From an uncultured Selenomonadaceae bacterium (GTDB lineage: Bacteria > Bacillota > Negativicutes > Selenomonadales > Selenomonadaceae): DNA of 39,684 bases. Where the stretch lies: NCBI GenBank assembly GCA_910579115.1, contig CAJTSO010000013.1, positions 1 to 39,684 on the forward strand, in the 5' to 3' direction. The translations under genes were made by a program, and so were the position numbers. Shown here piece by piece: positions 1-8,019 of this stretch (positions are counted from its first letter, which is position 1; each line of letters begins with the position of its first letter). The notes under the pieces are model-generated. The model was not told where the DNA came from and did not search any database. It saw only the letters and a program-made list of their open reading frames with translations.

Positions 1-385
1 GACCGCAGCTGTATCGGATAAGCATAATACAAGGTAAGGTCAGACCAAGGTAACCTATCCCGGCAGCTGAGGTAAGTGTTTCCACCACATTCATCCTACC
101 GTAGCGGAGAACCGCCAGAGATAGCACTGCCAAAATCCCAAAGGTTGCTGCTCCCACCAAACCAAAAACTTCAGCTGAGTAGGACGCCCACCATATAAAA
201 GTCAAAGCAACCATAGTCCCATAGTAGGACAAATTCATCCCAATATTCCTAAAAGCCTTTACATATTCATGGTAACCCACCAGCATCAGCATAAGGCAAA
301 AAAGAGCAAAAACCAGTCCTCCGGTCTGAATAACAATAGCAGCTATGCCAATTCCTATAACCCCGGATATAATTCTAGTCAGCAT
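1..385 (-). CDS. cdsA: Phosphatidate cytidylyltransferase, N-terminal part (runs off left edge)
   Basis: Makes CDP-diacylglycerol from phosphatidate and CTP in the membrane, the branch point to phospholipids. Only the first ~128 residues are in the window. They begin MLTRIISGVIGIGIAA and form several hydrophobic membrane segments separated by short polar loops (for example GYHEYVKAFRNIGMN), as in the family's N-terminus. The catalytic C-terminal signature lies outside the window, so the call rests on the hydrophobic profile and on position directly after uppS, a very common pairing. The ATG at 385 lies inside the uppS stop region (7-nt overlap), which indicates translational coupling. Confidence 0.8.
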   Translation of the reverse strand, partial: MLTRIISGVIGIGIAAIVIQTGGLVFALFCLMLMLVGYHEYVKAFRNIGMNLSYYGTMVALTFIWWASYSAEVFGLVGAATFGILAVLSLAVLRYGRMNVVETLTSAAGIGYLGLTLPCIMLIRYSCG

Positions 386-1149
386 TTAACGGCCTCCACT
401 CCACCAAATCGCCGCTCACGGTGGGAAAAATCATATAGTGCCTGAATAAAATCCTCTGGGGTAAAATCAGGCCAATTCTTCTCTGTAGCCCAAAATTCAG
501 CATAAGCAGTCTGCCAAATAAGGAAATTGCTAAGGCGCAAATCACCGCTGGTCCTGATAATCAGATCCACCTGGGGCAGTCCAGCAGTATCTAAATTATT
601 CTCTACATCCTGCAGGGTAATCTCCCTGTCCTTATCTTTGTTAATAGCAACAATCTTCCGAACTGCTCTGAGCAGCTCATCCTGTCCGCCATAGTTCATT
701 GCTACAGACAGGGCAAGTCCCTTATTGTCTTTCAGCTCATCCACAGCCTCATAAGCCAGCTGGCTGAGCTTTATTGGCAACTCGTCAATTCTTCCCAAAA
801 AGCGCAGTTTCACATTATCCCGCTTCATCTCTGCTATCTCTTTTTTCAGGTAATCATAAAAGAGCGTCATCAGAAAATCCACCTCAGGGGCAGGACGCTT
901 CCAGTTTTCTGTTGAGAAGGCATATACAGTCAGTGCCTCAAGTTTCAAATCAACAGCTGCTTTTATAATATTGCGCAATGTATTAACGCCCGCCGTATGA
1001 CCAGCCGTTCTAGCGAGGCCTCTAAGCTTTGCCCACCGGCCGTTACCATCCATAATAATCGCTGTATGCTTAGGCAACGAACAGCCTTCCAGTTTTTCAA
1101 AAACAGTGTTGTCTTGTTCGGCTGACCTGCCGAAAAGTGACTGCCACAT
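379..1149 (-). CDS. uppS: Isoprenyl (undecaprenyl) diphosphate synthase
   Basis: Cis-prenyltransferase that extends farnesyl diphosphate with isopentenyl diphosphate to give the C55 carrier lipid for cell-wall and surface polymers; a cytosolic, membrane-associated enzyme. The 256 residues match the family length. The P-loop IIMDGNGRWAK (residues 31-41, Asp34 as the catalytic Mg-binding residue) is followed by RTAGHTAGV. Near the C-terminus are LIIRTSGDLRLSNFLIWQ and the aromatic YAEFWATEKNWPDF segment. It overlaps cdsA by 7 nt and is separated from the upstream ferredoxin by a terminator hairpin, so it is probably served by read-through or a weak promoter of its own (a TATAAT lies at 1168-1173 but without a recognisable -35). 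Confidence 0.97.
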   Translation of the reverse strand: MWQSLFGRSAEQDNTVFEKLEGCSLPKHTAIIMDGNGRWAKLRGLARTAGHTAGVNTLRNIIKAAVDLKLEALTVYAFSTENWKRPAPEVDFLMTLFYDYLKKEIAEMKRDNVKLRFLGRIDELPIKLSQLAYEAVDELKDNKGLALSVAMNYGGQDELLRAVRKIVAINKDKDREITLQDVENNLDTAGLPQVDLIIRTSGDLRLSNFLIWQTAYAEFWATEKNWPDFTPEDFIQALYDFSHRERRFGGVEAVKC

Positions 1150-1183
1150 ATCTATTTATTCTCCGTAATTATATTTCCCGATT

Positions 1184-1225
1184 AAAAACAGCCCCTCTCC
1201 CGTAGATGAGACGGTGAGAGGGGCT
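1184..1225 (-). terminator. Intrinsic terminator between ferredoxin gene and uppS
   Basis: On the minus strand AGCCCCTCTC pairs with GAGAGGGGCT (10 bp), with an inner CCGT/ACGG pairing, and is followed by GTTTTTAA. It ends or attenuates the pyrH-frr-ferredoxin transcript just before uppS. Confidence 0.85.
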
Positions 1226-1235
1226 TTCCATCGAA

Positions 1236-1406
1236 TCAGGGAGCTGAGATAGCCTCCACCGGACAACCAGCAGCACAAGCGCCACACTCAACGCAGACAT
1301 CCGGGTTAATTTCGTAACGATTCTCCCCTTCAGTAATTGCTCCGACCGGGCAAGTCGCTGCACAAGAACCGCACTTAATGCAAGCATCACCAATCTTATA
1401 GGCCAA
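1236..1406 (-). CDS. Small 2[4Fe-4S] ferredoxin (56 aa)
   Basis: Small electron carrier of the clostridial 2[4Fe-4S] type. The 56 residues contain two full C-x2-C-x2-C-x3-C-P motifs: Cys9, 12, 15, 19 (ACIKCGSCAATCPVGA) and Cys38, 41, 44, 48 (VCVECGACAAGCPVEA), related by internal duplication. The start is TTG at 1406: the codon immediately before it in frame is TGA, the stop of the upstream small gene, so no earlier start is possible. A GAAGGGGGG Shine-Dalgarno lies about 9 nt upstream. TGA directly followed by TTG suggests coupled translation. The redox partner cannot be told from context. Confidence 0.9.
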   Translation of the reverse strand: MAYKIGDACIKCGSCAATCPVGAITEGENRYEINPDVCVECGACAAGCPVEAISAP

Positions 1407-1634
1407 TCAAAACACCCCCCTTCTTAGACCTGCAGCCACAGTCAGTCTGAGTTTTCCGTTATCCTCCTCAACCTGCTTGACTACATACTGTCTTGAATCG
1501 TCTAGCGGGAAAAAATCCCTTCCCGGCCGCGTCCACTCCACAGTATATCCTGTACGACTCTGCTGGAGTATTGACTCTGCTTCACTCAGCAATCGACCGA
1601 CGACATCAATATTTTTTTCGATACAATTCTGCAT
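1407..1634 (-). CDS. Small conserved-looking protein of unknown function between frr and ferredoxin
   Basis: I do not recognise a family. The 75 residues begin MQNCIEKNIDVVGRLLSEAE and contain a helical N-terminal half and a beta-rich C-terminal half (RQYVVKQVEEDNGKLRLTVAAG). There are no membrane segments or metal motifs. It is judged real because its ATG (1634-1632) overlaps the frr TGA by one base and its own stop abuts the ferredoxin start, so it sits tightly inside an operon. A TTG one codon earlier is also possible. Function is unknown. Confidence 0.7.
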   Translation of the reverse strand: MQNCIEKNIDVVGRLLSEAESILQQSRTGYTVEWTRPGRDFFPLDDSRQYVVKQVEEDNGKLRLTVAAGLRRGVF

Positions 1635-2191
1635 CAAACGGACATTACCTCTGTTTCCTTAGCAGCCCGGGCTTCATCAATGAGCTTGATGAAATTATCA
1701 ACTACCTTCTGAGTATCCTTCTGTCCCTTCTCCATATCATCCTCAGTGATTTCCTTCGCCTTTTCAAGCTTCTTGATGGCATCGTTCACTTCACGACGAA
1801 TATTGCGAAGGGCAATCTTTGACTCTTCGGTCTTCTTGTTGATTGTCTTGACCAGCTCAGCTCGGCGCTCCTGAGTAAGGGGTGGAATCGCCAGGCGGAT
1901 GGACTGACCATCCGAGTTCGGTGAAAGACCCAAATCAGACTTCATAATGGCCTTTTCAATTTCCTTCAGCATGGGCTTCTCCCAAGGTTGAATTACAATC
2001 ATCCGAGATTCAGGAACTGACACCTTGGCCACCTGATTAACCGGGGTAGGGCTGCCATAATAATCAACCATGATTTTATCCAACAGCGCCGGGGTAGCGC
2101 GGCCTGCCCGAAGGGAGGCAAACTCACGCTTCAAGGCATCAAGAGTTCTCTGCATCTTTTCTTCGTGGGTTTTAATAATATCGGAAACCAT
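1634..2191 (-). CDS. frr: Ribosome recycling factor
   Basis: With EF-G, splits post-termination ribosomes. The 185 residues match the family (about 185). The N-terminal helix (SDIIKTHEEKMQRTLDALKR) is followed by FASLRAGRATPALLDKI, then YYGSPTPVNQVAKVSVPE, and by the long C-terminal helices ending in IKLIDEARAAKETEVMSV. I chose the ATG at 2191, which shares a base with the pyrH TGA. An AGGAGG lies about 9 nt upstream inside the pyrH end. A TTG one codon earlier is the alternative. Confidence 0.97.
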   Translation of the reverse strand: MVSDIIKTHEEKMQRTLDALKREFASLRAGRATPALLDKIMVDYYGSPTPVNQVAKVSVPESRMIVIQPWEKPMLKEIEKAIMKSDLGLSPNSDGQSIRLAIPPLTQERRAELVKTINKKTEESKIALRNIRREVNDAIKKLEKAKEITEDDMEKGQKDTQKVVDNFIKLIDEARAAKETEVMSV

Positions 2192-2916
2192 CAATCTTTT
2201 CCTCCTACGGTGGTACCAATAGGCTCGCCAACTGCAGCCTTTAGAATATTCTCATATTTATCAACATTGAATACAACGATCTGGATTTTGTTGTCCATGC
2301 AAAGGCTTATGGCTGTAGAATCCATTACCTGAAGGCCCCTCTGTAGGACCTCTATATACTCCAAGGTCTCAAATTTCTTTGCTTTAGGATTCTTTTTCGG
2401 GTCATCATCGTATACGCCGTCAACACCCCTCTTTGCCATAAGGATGACATCTGCATTAATCTCCGCTGCCCGGAGAGCAGCCGTTGTATCTGTGGAAAAA
2501 TACGGATTACCGGTACCGGCAGCAAAAATTACGACCCTGTTCTTCTCCAAATGGCGGACAGCCTTGCGCCGAATGTACGGCTCAGCTACCTCGCGCATTT
2601 CAATTGCGCTCTGGACACGGGTATCAACCCCCAGCTTCTCCAGTGCATCCTGCAAAGCAACTGCATTCATAACCGTAGCCAGCATACCCATATAGTCAGC
2701 GGCTGCGCGCTCCATCCCCCTCGCACTGCCGGCAATACCACGCCAGATATTACCGCCGCCTACGACGATAGTTACTTCAATTCCCTGCTCCTGAACAAGC
2801 TTGATCTGCTTTGCCAGTTCTTCTACTACTGCCGGATTAATGCCGAACTTTTCCTCACCAGCCATGGATTCGCCGGAGAGCTTTAGGACAACGCGCTTAT
2901 ACTTCGCCTGACTCAA
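2191..2916 (-). CDS. pyrH: UMP kinase
   Basis: Phosphorylates UMP to UDP in pyrimidine nucleotide synthesis. The protein has 241 residues, typical of bacterial UMP kinases of the amino-acid-kinase fold. Visible motifs are VVLKLSGESMAG near the start, VVGGGNIWRG (nucleotide/UMP binding), FAAGTGNPYFSTDTTAALRA, and MAKRGVDGVYDDDPKKNP. The start is a TTG preceded by GGGGGT. It lies downstream of the tsf terminator and is coupled to frr. Confidence 0.97.
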   Translation of the reverse strand: MSQAKYKRVVLKLSGESMAGEEKFGINPAVVEELAKQIKLVQEQGIEVTIVVGGGNIWRGIAGSARGMERAAADYMGMLATVMNAVALQDALEKLGVDTRVQSAIEMREVAEPYIRRKAVRHLEKNRVVIFAAGTGNPYFSTDTTAALRAAEINADVILMAKRGVDGVYDDDPKKNPKAKKFETLEYIEVLQRGLQVMDSTAISLCMDNKIQIVVFNVDKYENILKAAVGEPIGTTVGGKD

Positions 2917-3041
2917 GCTATTACCCCCATTTTATGTATTGTTGGACAATTCGACAAAGAAAGACAATATCCTCTATTTTGCTTTGTATTTTATTGCAAC
3001 CGGTTGGAAAATTTCTGAAATCAAAATCTCGTGATGGCAGT

Positions 3042-3080
3042 AAAAAAGGCTGCCCGGCAAATATCTGTCGGACAGCCTCC
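3042..3080 (-). terminator. Intrinsic terminator after tsf
   Basis: On the minus strand AGGCTGtCCG pairs with CGGgCAGCCT and is followed by TTTTTT. It closes the rpsB-tsf operon. Confidence 0.9.
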
Positions 3081-3087
3081 TAAATAA

Positions 3088-3738
3088 TTACTTAATCTGA
3101 GCCATAACCTCAGCGGCAAAGTCTTCCTCTCGCTTCTCAATTCCTTCGCCCAGCTGATAGCGGGTGAATCGACGGATGGAAATCTTCTCACCGATCTTGG
3201 CAATCTTCTCCTTGACAAGCTGCTCAATGGTTTTATCCGGATCCTTAACGAAAGGCTGCTCCATGAGGCAGACTTCCTTGTAGTACTTCTCAAGGCGGCC
3301 TTCAACCATTTTCTCAACGATCTTCTCCGGCTTTCCTTCGTTGAGAGCCTGCTGACGAAGGACCTCCCGCTCGTGGTCAACAGCGGTGGCATCAACCTCC
3401 TCCCGGCGGATGCAGGTTGGATTGGCCGCTGCGATTTGCATTGCAATGTCCCTGGCAAACCCGAGGAAATCCTCGGTCTTTGCCACGAAATCGGTCTCAC
3501 AATTCACTTCTACCAAGACGCCAATTTTGCCGCCAGCGTGAATATAAGATACGCAAGCACCCTCAGCGGCTACGCGGCCGTCCTTCTTGGCAGCGGCAGC
3601 CATGCCCTTTTCCCGAAGCCAGTCAATTGCCTTTTCCTTGTTGCCATCTACGGCAGCCAGGGCTTTCTTACAGTCCATCATGCCTGCGCCGGTAGTCTCA
3701 CGCAGGTCTTTAACCATTGCAGCGGTAATCTGTGCCAT
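3088..3738 (-). CDS. tsf: Elongation factor Ts (short form)
   Basis: Nucleotide exchange factor that releases GDP from EF-Tu. The 216 residues begin MAQITAAMVKDLRETTGAGM, the family's UBA-like N-terminal domain with the invariant GAGMMDCKKAL. The EF-Tu contact motif CETDFVAKTEDF follows at about residue 80. The length is that of the short EF-Ts class (about 200-220) rather than the ~285-residue form. AGGAGGAAGAATC precedes the ATG. It is co-transcribed with rpsB. Confidence 0.97.
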   Translation of the reverse strand: MAQITAAMVKDLRETTGAGMMDCKKALAAVDGNKEKAIDWLREKGMAAAAKKDGRVAAEGACVSYIHAGGKIGVLVEVNCETDFVAKTEDFLGFARDIAMQIAAANPTCIRREEVDATAVDHEREVLRQQALNEGKPEKIVEKMVEGRLEKYYKEVCLMEQPFVKDPDKTIEQLVKEKIAKIGEKISIRRFTRYQLGEGIEKREEDFAAEVMAQIK

Positions 3739-3758
3739 GATTCTTCCTCCTACAAAAC

Positions 3759-3787
3759 AGGGGTAAGGGATAACCTCCCTTACCCCT
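3759..3787 (-). promoter_or_regulatory. Hairpin in the rpsB-tsf intergenic space (possible attenuator)
   Basis: AGGGGTAAGGG and CCCTTACCCCT form a perfect 11-bp stem with a 7-nt loop. On the minus strand it is followed by GTTTTG, too short for a confident terminator. It could set the rpsB:tsf ratio or stabilise a processed 3' end. Confidence 0.55.
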
Positions 3788-3955
3788 AAAATTATTTTAT
3801 GTATGCAACGCCAGTGCTTACGAAACCAGCCTTAGCCGTATCCATTTCTTAAGCGTAGAACGATGGAGGAAATACAAACTCCATCTCATCATCTAAAGCT
3901 AGCCCCCACTTACATGGTTAAAGCGGAGAACACTTTCAGGCGTTATGGACGCGTA

Positions 3956-4690
3956 TTATTCGTCAGCCTCTGCCTTTTCGGCAGCAGCATCGGCAGTAGT
4001 CTCAGTAAGACCCTGACGGCCCTCAATAACAGCATCAGCCATGCGGCCCGTAAGAAGCCGGACAGCGCGGATCGCGTCATCGTTACCCGGAATTACATAA
4101 TCAATCTCATCCGGATCACAGTTGGTATCGACGATACCTACGATGGGGATATTGAGCTTGCGCGCTTCGGAAACAGCAATACGCTCCTTGCGGGGATCCA
4201 CTACGAAGATAGCCCCCGGGAGACGGTTCATTTCCTTTATGCCGCCGAGATACTTCTCAAGCTTCTCCATCTCATGACGGAGCTTCTGGGCTTCCTTCTT
4301 GGTGAGAACATCAAATACGCCCTCAGCTTCCATCTGCTCCAGTTCCTTCAAACGGCGAATACGGAGCTGGATGGTCTTGAAGTTAGTAAGCATACCGCCG
4401 AGCCAACGCTCGTTGACATAGCTTATGCCAGCCTTGATGGCTTCGTCCTTGATAGACTCCTGAGCCTGCTTCTTAGTGCCGACGAAAAGGACGGTCTTGC
4501 CTTCCTTCGCCACATCCCGCACGAAGTTGTAAGCCTCATCAACCTTACGAACAGTTTTCTGCAGATCGATAATGTAGATACCGTTGCGCTCCGTAAAGAT
4601 GTACTTTGCCATCTTCGGGTTCCAGCGGCGAGTCTGATGACCAAAGTGAACGCCGGCCTCGAGAAGCTGTTTCATAGATACCATTGCCAT
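3956..4690 (-). CDS. rpsB: 30S ribosomal protein S2
   Basis: Structural protein of the small subunit that helps recruit S1. The product starts MAMVSMKQLLEAGVHFGHQ and contains TRRWNPKMAKYIF, IYIIDLQKT, VLFVGTKKQAQE, ERWLGGMLTNFKT and the signature VDPRKERIAVSEARKLNIPIVGIVDTNCDP. The C-terminus is acidic (AAAEKAEADE), as usual. I chose the ATG at 4690, 11 nt after AGGAGG. A GTG at 4702 overlaps that ribosome site and is unlikely. It is first gene of rpsB-tsf, behind a strong promoter. Confidence 0.97.
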   Translation of the reverse strand: MAMVSMKQLLEAGVHFGHQTRRWNPKMAKYIFTERNGIYIIDLQKTVRKVDEAYNFVRDVAKEGKTVLFVGTKKQAQESIKDEAIKAGISYVNERWLGGMLTNFKTIQLRIRRLKELEQMEAEGVFDVLTKKEAQKLRHEMEKLEKYLGGIKEMNRLPGAIFVVDPRKERIAVSEARKLNIPIVGIVDTNCDPDEIDYVIPGNDDAIRAVRLLTGRMADAVIEGRQGLTETTADAAAEKAEADE

Positions 4691-4820
4691 AATGTGGTGC
4701 ACCTCCTGTTTTTCCTCCGTCAGTCCGAATTACTCATATTTTTTTGTGCAGCCGCTTTACCAGGCGAATATTCTCCCCAGGCACAGGACGGCCATAGACT
4801 GACGTGCGTTTTCAACACCG
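4691..4820 (-). promoter_or_regulatory. rpsB 5' leader, candidate ribosomal-protein autoregulatory leader
   Basis: About 130 nt separate the predicted transcription start from the rpsB ATG. The leader is G+C-rich and contains complementary segments (TGTGCC with GGCTGCACA). S2 leaders regulate rpsB in other bacteria. I cannot match this one to a specific known motif. Confidence 0.4.
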
Positions 4821-4826
4821 CGGTGA

Positions 4827-4855
4827 ATTATATCATAGGGAAATACTGTACGCAA
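4827..4855 (-). promoter_or_regulatory. Sigma-A promoter of rpsB-tsf
   Basis: Minus strand: -35 TTGCGT (4850-4855), 17-nt spacer, perfect -10 TATAAT (4827-4832). It lies just after the glmS stop codon. Confidence 0.88.
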
Positions 4856-4863
4856 GAAAAATT

Positions 4864-6702
4864 TTACTCGACCGTGACAGATTTCGCAAGGTTTCTCGGC
4901 TTATCTACATCATTTCCCCGGGCGATAGCCACATAGTAAGCGAGAAGCTGAAGGGGGATAACCGTAAGCAGCGGGTTCAGAAGCTCGTCCGCCTCGGGCA
5001 CTTTTATAACATAGTCGACATATTTCACCAGCTCATAATCCTGCTGGGAGGAAATGCCAATGACTACCGCGCCCCTGGCCTTCATCTCCTTAATATTGGA
5101 GACAGTCTTCTCATATACGCTCTTCTGGGTCGCAATCGCTACGATGGGAACCCCCGGAACAATGAGGGCCAGCGGTCCATGCTTCAGCTCACCTGCCGCG
5201 TATGCCTCAGCATGAATGTAGGAAATTTCCTTTAGCTTCAGCGAACCCTCCAAGGCTACGTAATAATCGAGGAGACGGCCGATAAAGAAAGCATCCTCCA
5301 CATTTGCATACTTGACGGCAAACATCTCGATTGGCTCAGTATCCTCAAGAGTCTCATTGATCTGCGCCGGTATATTTTTCAGACCGGCAATTATTTCCTT
5401 CAGGCGGTCAGCTTCCACGGATTTCTTCAGCTGCGCCATATAGAGAGCCAACATCAGCATTACAATGAGCTGCGTAGTATATGCCTTGGTAGAAGCAACC
5501 GCGATTTCCGGCCCGGCCCATGTGTAGATCGTCTGATCGGCCTCCCGGGCAACGGAGGAGCCCACCACGTTCGTTACTGCCAGAGTATGAGAACCCAGAT
5601 GCTTTGCTTCTTTCAGGGCCGCCAGCGTATCGCTGGTCTCGCCGGACTGACTTACAACAATGGTCAGCGTCTCATCATCAATGATCGGCTGACGATAGCG
5701 GAACTCGGAAGCAATATCGCACTCTACCGGGATGCGGGCCAGCTTTTCGATGTAGTATTTTCCTACAAGACCGGCATGATAGGCCGTACCGCAGGCCACG
5801 ATGAACACTTTCTTGAAGGAGCTAAGGAACTCGGTGGTCCACTTCAGCTCATCCAAAATAATGGCGCTGTTATCTCCGGCAATCCGCTTTGTCATCGTAT
5901 TGCGAATCGCTTTTGCCTGCTCATGGATCTCCTTCAGCATGAAATGCTCATAGCCGCCTTTTTCGGCCGCTTCCGCGTTCCAGTTTACCTCAAACACCTT
6001 CTTGGTAATAGGTTCCCCATTCCTGTTTTCTATCCAGATGGAATCCTTCTTTACAAAAGCGATCTCACCATCAGCAATTATGTAAGTACGGCGGGTATGA
6101 GTAATGATAGCCGGAATATCGGAGGCAATGAAGTTTTCACCATTTCCCAAACCAATTATCAGAGGATTGTCCTGCTTGGTGCAAATGAGCATATCCGGGT
6201 CACGGCGGGACAGGAAAACGAGAGAATATGACCCGCTGATCTGCTTCAGCACATGCTTGACCGCTTTCTTGAAGTCTCCACCGCAAGCCTCGTAAGCCTC
6301 CTCAATGAGGTGAACGACAACTTCCGTGTCGGTTTCTGACTTGAACACATGGCCCCGCTCAATAAGTTCCTCCTTTAGAGCCATGTAGTTTTCAATAATC
6401 CCGTTATGTACAACGGCAAAATCGCCATGGCAATCGGTATGGGGATGGGCATTCATATCAGAAGGTCCGCCATGAGTGGCCCAGCGGGTATGACCAATGC
6501 CAACTCTCCCTGCCGGCATATTATTGGCAATCTTTGCTTTAAGGTTTGCCAGCTTACCTTCGCTCTTCTCCACGCAAATGCTTTCACCATTATATACAGC
6601 GATACCTGCCGAATCATATCCTCTGTACTCCAGCTTTGTCAAACCATCAATGAGAAATCCGGCCGCCTCATTATCGCCAATGTATCCAACGATACCGCAC
6701 AT
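4864..6702 (-). CDS. glmS: Glutamine--fructose-6-phosphate aminotransferase (isomerizing)
   Basis: Makes glucosamine-6-phosphate from fructose-6-phosphate and glutamine, the entry to UDP-GlcNAc. The 612 residues match the family. Cys2 in MCGIVGYIG is the N-terminal glutaminase nucleophile, with GIGHTRWATHGGPSD and HNGIIENY in the same domain. Two SIS domains follow (VACGTAYHAG, VVSQSGETSDTLAALKEAK, PEIAVASTKAYTTQ), and the C-terminus is NLAKSVTVE. The 138-bp upstream space (6703-6840) shows no glmS ribozyme core. It holds a weak inverted repeat AACAG/CTGTT and no convincing promoter. An ACGGAGGG precedes the ATG by about 9 nt. It neighbours wecB, which uses UDP-GlcNAc. Confidence 0.98.
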   Translation of the reverse strand: MCGIVGYIGDNEAAGFLIDGLTKLEYRGYDSAGIAVYNGESICVEKSEGKLANLKAKIANNMPAGRVGIGHTRWATHGGPSDMNAHPHTDCHGDFAVVHNGIIENYMALKEELIERGHVFKSETDTEVVVHLIEEAYEACGGDFKKAVKHVLKQISGSYSLVFLSRRDPDMLICTKQDNPLIIGLGNGENFIASDIPAIITHTRRTYIIADGEIAFVKKDSIWIENRNGEPITKKVFEVNWNAEAAEKGGYEHFMLKEIHEQAKAIRNTMTKRIAGDNSAIILDELKWTTEFLSSFKKVFIVACGTAYHAGLVGKYYIEKLARIPVECDIASEFRYRQPIIDDETLTIVVSQSGETSDTLAALKEAKHLGSHTLAVTNVVGSSVAREADQTIYTWAGPEIAVASTKAYTTQLIVMLMLALYMAQLKKSVEADRLKEIIAGLKNIPAQINETLEDTEPIEMFAVKYANVEDAFFIGRLLDYYVALEGSLKLKEISYIHAEAYAAGELKHGPLALIVPGVPIVAIATQKSVYEKTVSNIKEMKARGAVVIGISSQQDYELVKYVDYVIKVPEADELLNPLLTVIPLQLLAYYVAIARGNDVDKPRNLAKSVTVE

Positions 6703-6840
6703 ACTACTGATACCCTCCGTTATCTAAACTCATTTTTATCAAATTATTCGTTATAACAGGCAAAAATCTGTTTATCTAATAGAGCAGCCTGCCCAAACAA
6801 ATATCAACGCTCAATCTTGCGAATAAATAAATTCCTTTTT

Positions 6841-7992
6841 TTATTCCCCAAAACGGTCAGGAGCCTGCCGGGAATAGCCATAATGATACAGCAGCGCCTC
6901 TACAATACGGCGGGCCGCTTCACCATCGCCGTAAGGATTACAGGACTCCGCCATCTTCCTGTACTCCGCCTCATCTGCCAGAAGGCGCTTTGCCTCCTGA
7001 TAAACAGTCTCCAAATCCGTTCCTACCAGCTTTACTGTCCCGGCTGCTACTGCCTCCGGCCGCTCGGTAGTATCCCGGAGAACCAGTACCGGTTTTCCCA
7101 GAGCCGGCGCCTCCTCCTGTACTCCGCCCGAATCCGTGAGGATTATAGAAGACCGGTGCATAAGGTTTGCAAAGGGCTCATAATCAAGGGGCTCTATGAG
7201 ATGGACCCGATCGATACCGCCAAGCTCCTCATTTACAATCGCCCGAACGTCCGGATTGCGGTGAACCGGGAAAATCACCTCAATATCAGCAAAATCATCA
7301 AGGAGCGCCTTGACCGCCTTGTACACGTGGCGCATCGGCTCACCAAGGTTCTCTCTGCGGTGAGTTGTTACGGTAACAATCCGATGACCCTGGAAATCAA
7401 CACCCTTCAGCTGTTCGTTCTCAAAGGAAAAATCGTGCCTGACAGCATGATGAAGCGCATCGATAACAGTGTTTCCCGTAACAAAAATTTTATCCTTAGC
7501 TACATTCTCCCGAAGCAGATTCTGCTCTGAGGTAAGGGTCGGAGCAAAATGTAAATCCGCAATAACCCCCGTCAGGTGGCGGTTCATTTCCTCCGGGAAG
7601 GGGGAATATTTATTGTAGGTTCTCAGACCGGCCTCAACGTGCCCCACTGCCGTCTGATGATAATAAGCGGCCAGTGCACCGGCAAAAGTCGTAGTAGTAT
7701 CGCCATGAACCAATACGATGTCGGGCTTTTCCTGATTAAGCACCTTATGAAGGCCATTCATTGCCCTGGTGGTAATATCAAAGAGGGTCTGTCCGGCAGC
7801 CATAATATCGTGGTCCGGCTTTATACCAAAAAGATTAAGCACCTGGTCGAGCATCTCACGATGCTGGGCGGTAACCGTAGTGACAGTGATGATCTCACCA
7901 GGATGCTTCATAAGCTCCAGCACCACTGGCGCCATCTTTATTGCCTCCGGACGAGTACCGAAAACCGTCATCACCTTTAGCTTCTTATCCAT
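6841..7992 (-). CDS. wecB: UDP-N-acetylglucosamine 2-epimerase (non-hydrolysing)
   Basis: Interconverts UDP-GlcNAc and UDP-ManNAc, a precursor of surface polysaccharide or teichoic-type linkage units. The product starts MDKKLKVMTVFGTRPEAIKMAPV, the classic family N-terminus. It also contains VHGDTTTTFAGALAAYY, GHVEAGLRTY, FPEEMNRHLTG, TVTTHRRENLG, and the C-terminal ILTDSGGVQEEAPALGKPVLVLR with TERPEA. I chose the ATG at 7992 behind GAGGGGAATT; a GTG four codons earlier lies in that ribosome site. It lies 27 nt downstream of wecA, so the two are probably one operon. Confidence 0.96.
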   Translation of the reverse strand: MDKKLKVMTVFGTRPEAIKMAPVVLELMKHPGEIITVTTVTAQHREMLDQVLNLFGIKPDHDIMAAGQTLFDITTRAMNGLHKVLNQEKPDIVLVHGDTTTTFAGALAAYYHQTAVGHVEAGLRTYNKYSPFPEEMNRHLTGVIADLHFAPTLTSEQNLLRENVAKDKIFVTGNTVIDALHHAVRHDFSFENEQLKGVDFQGHRIVTVTTHRRENLGEPMRHVYKAVKALLDDFADIEVIFPVHRNPDVRAIVNEELGGIDRVHLIEPLDYEPFANLMHRSSIILTDSGGVQEEAPALGKPVLVLRDTTERPEAVAAGTVKLVGTDLETVYQEAKRLLADEAEYRKMAESCNPYGDGEAARRIVEALLYHYGYSRQAPDRFGE

Positions 7993-8019
7993 AATTCCCC
8001 TCACATTCTGCGAACGAAA

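Noticed and set aside
1169..1393. 74-residue hydrophobic frame overlapping the ferredoxin
   Set aside because: It is an out-of-frame shadow; the correct frame shows two perfect 4Fe-4S motifs.
2929..2957. TTGTCG-N17-TAAAAT as a pyrH promoter
   Set aside because: The start point would fall on the pyrH ribosome site, leaving no usable leader; kept only as a weak possibility.
3863..5235. Long plus-strand frames opposite rpsB and glmS
   Set aside because: Antisense shadows of conserved genes without ribosome sites or recognisable domains.
6703..6840. Possible glmS ribozyme upstream of glmS
   Set aside because: The region is only 138 bp, A+T-rich, and lacks the conserved ribozyme core segments.
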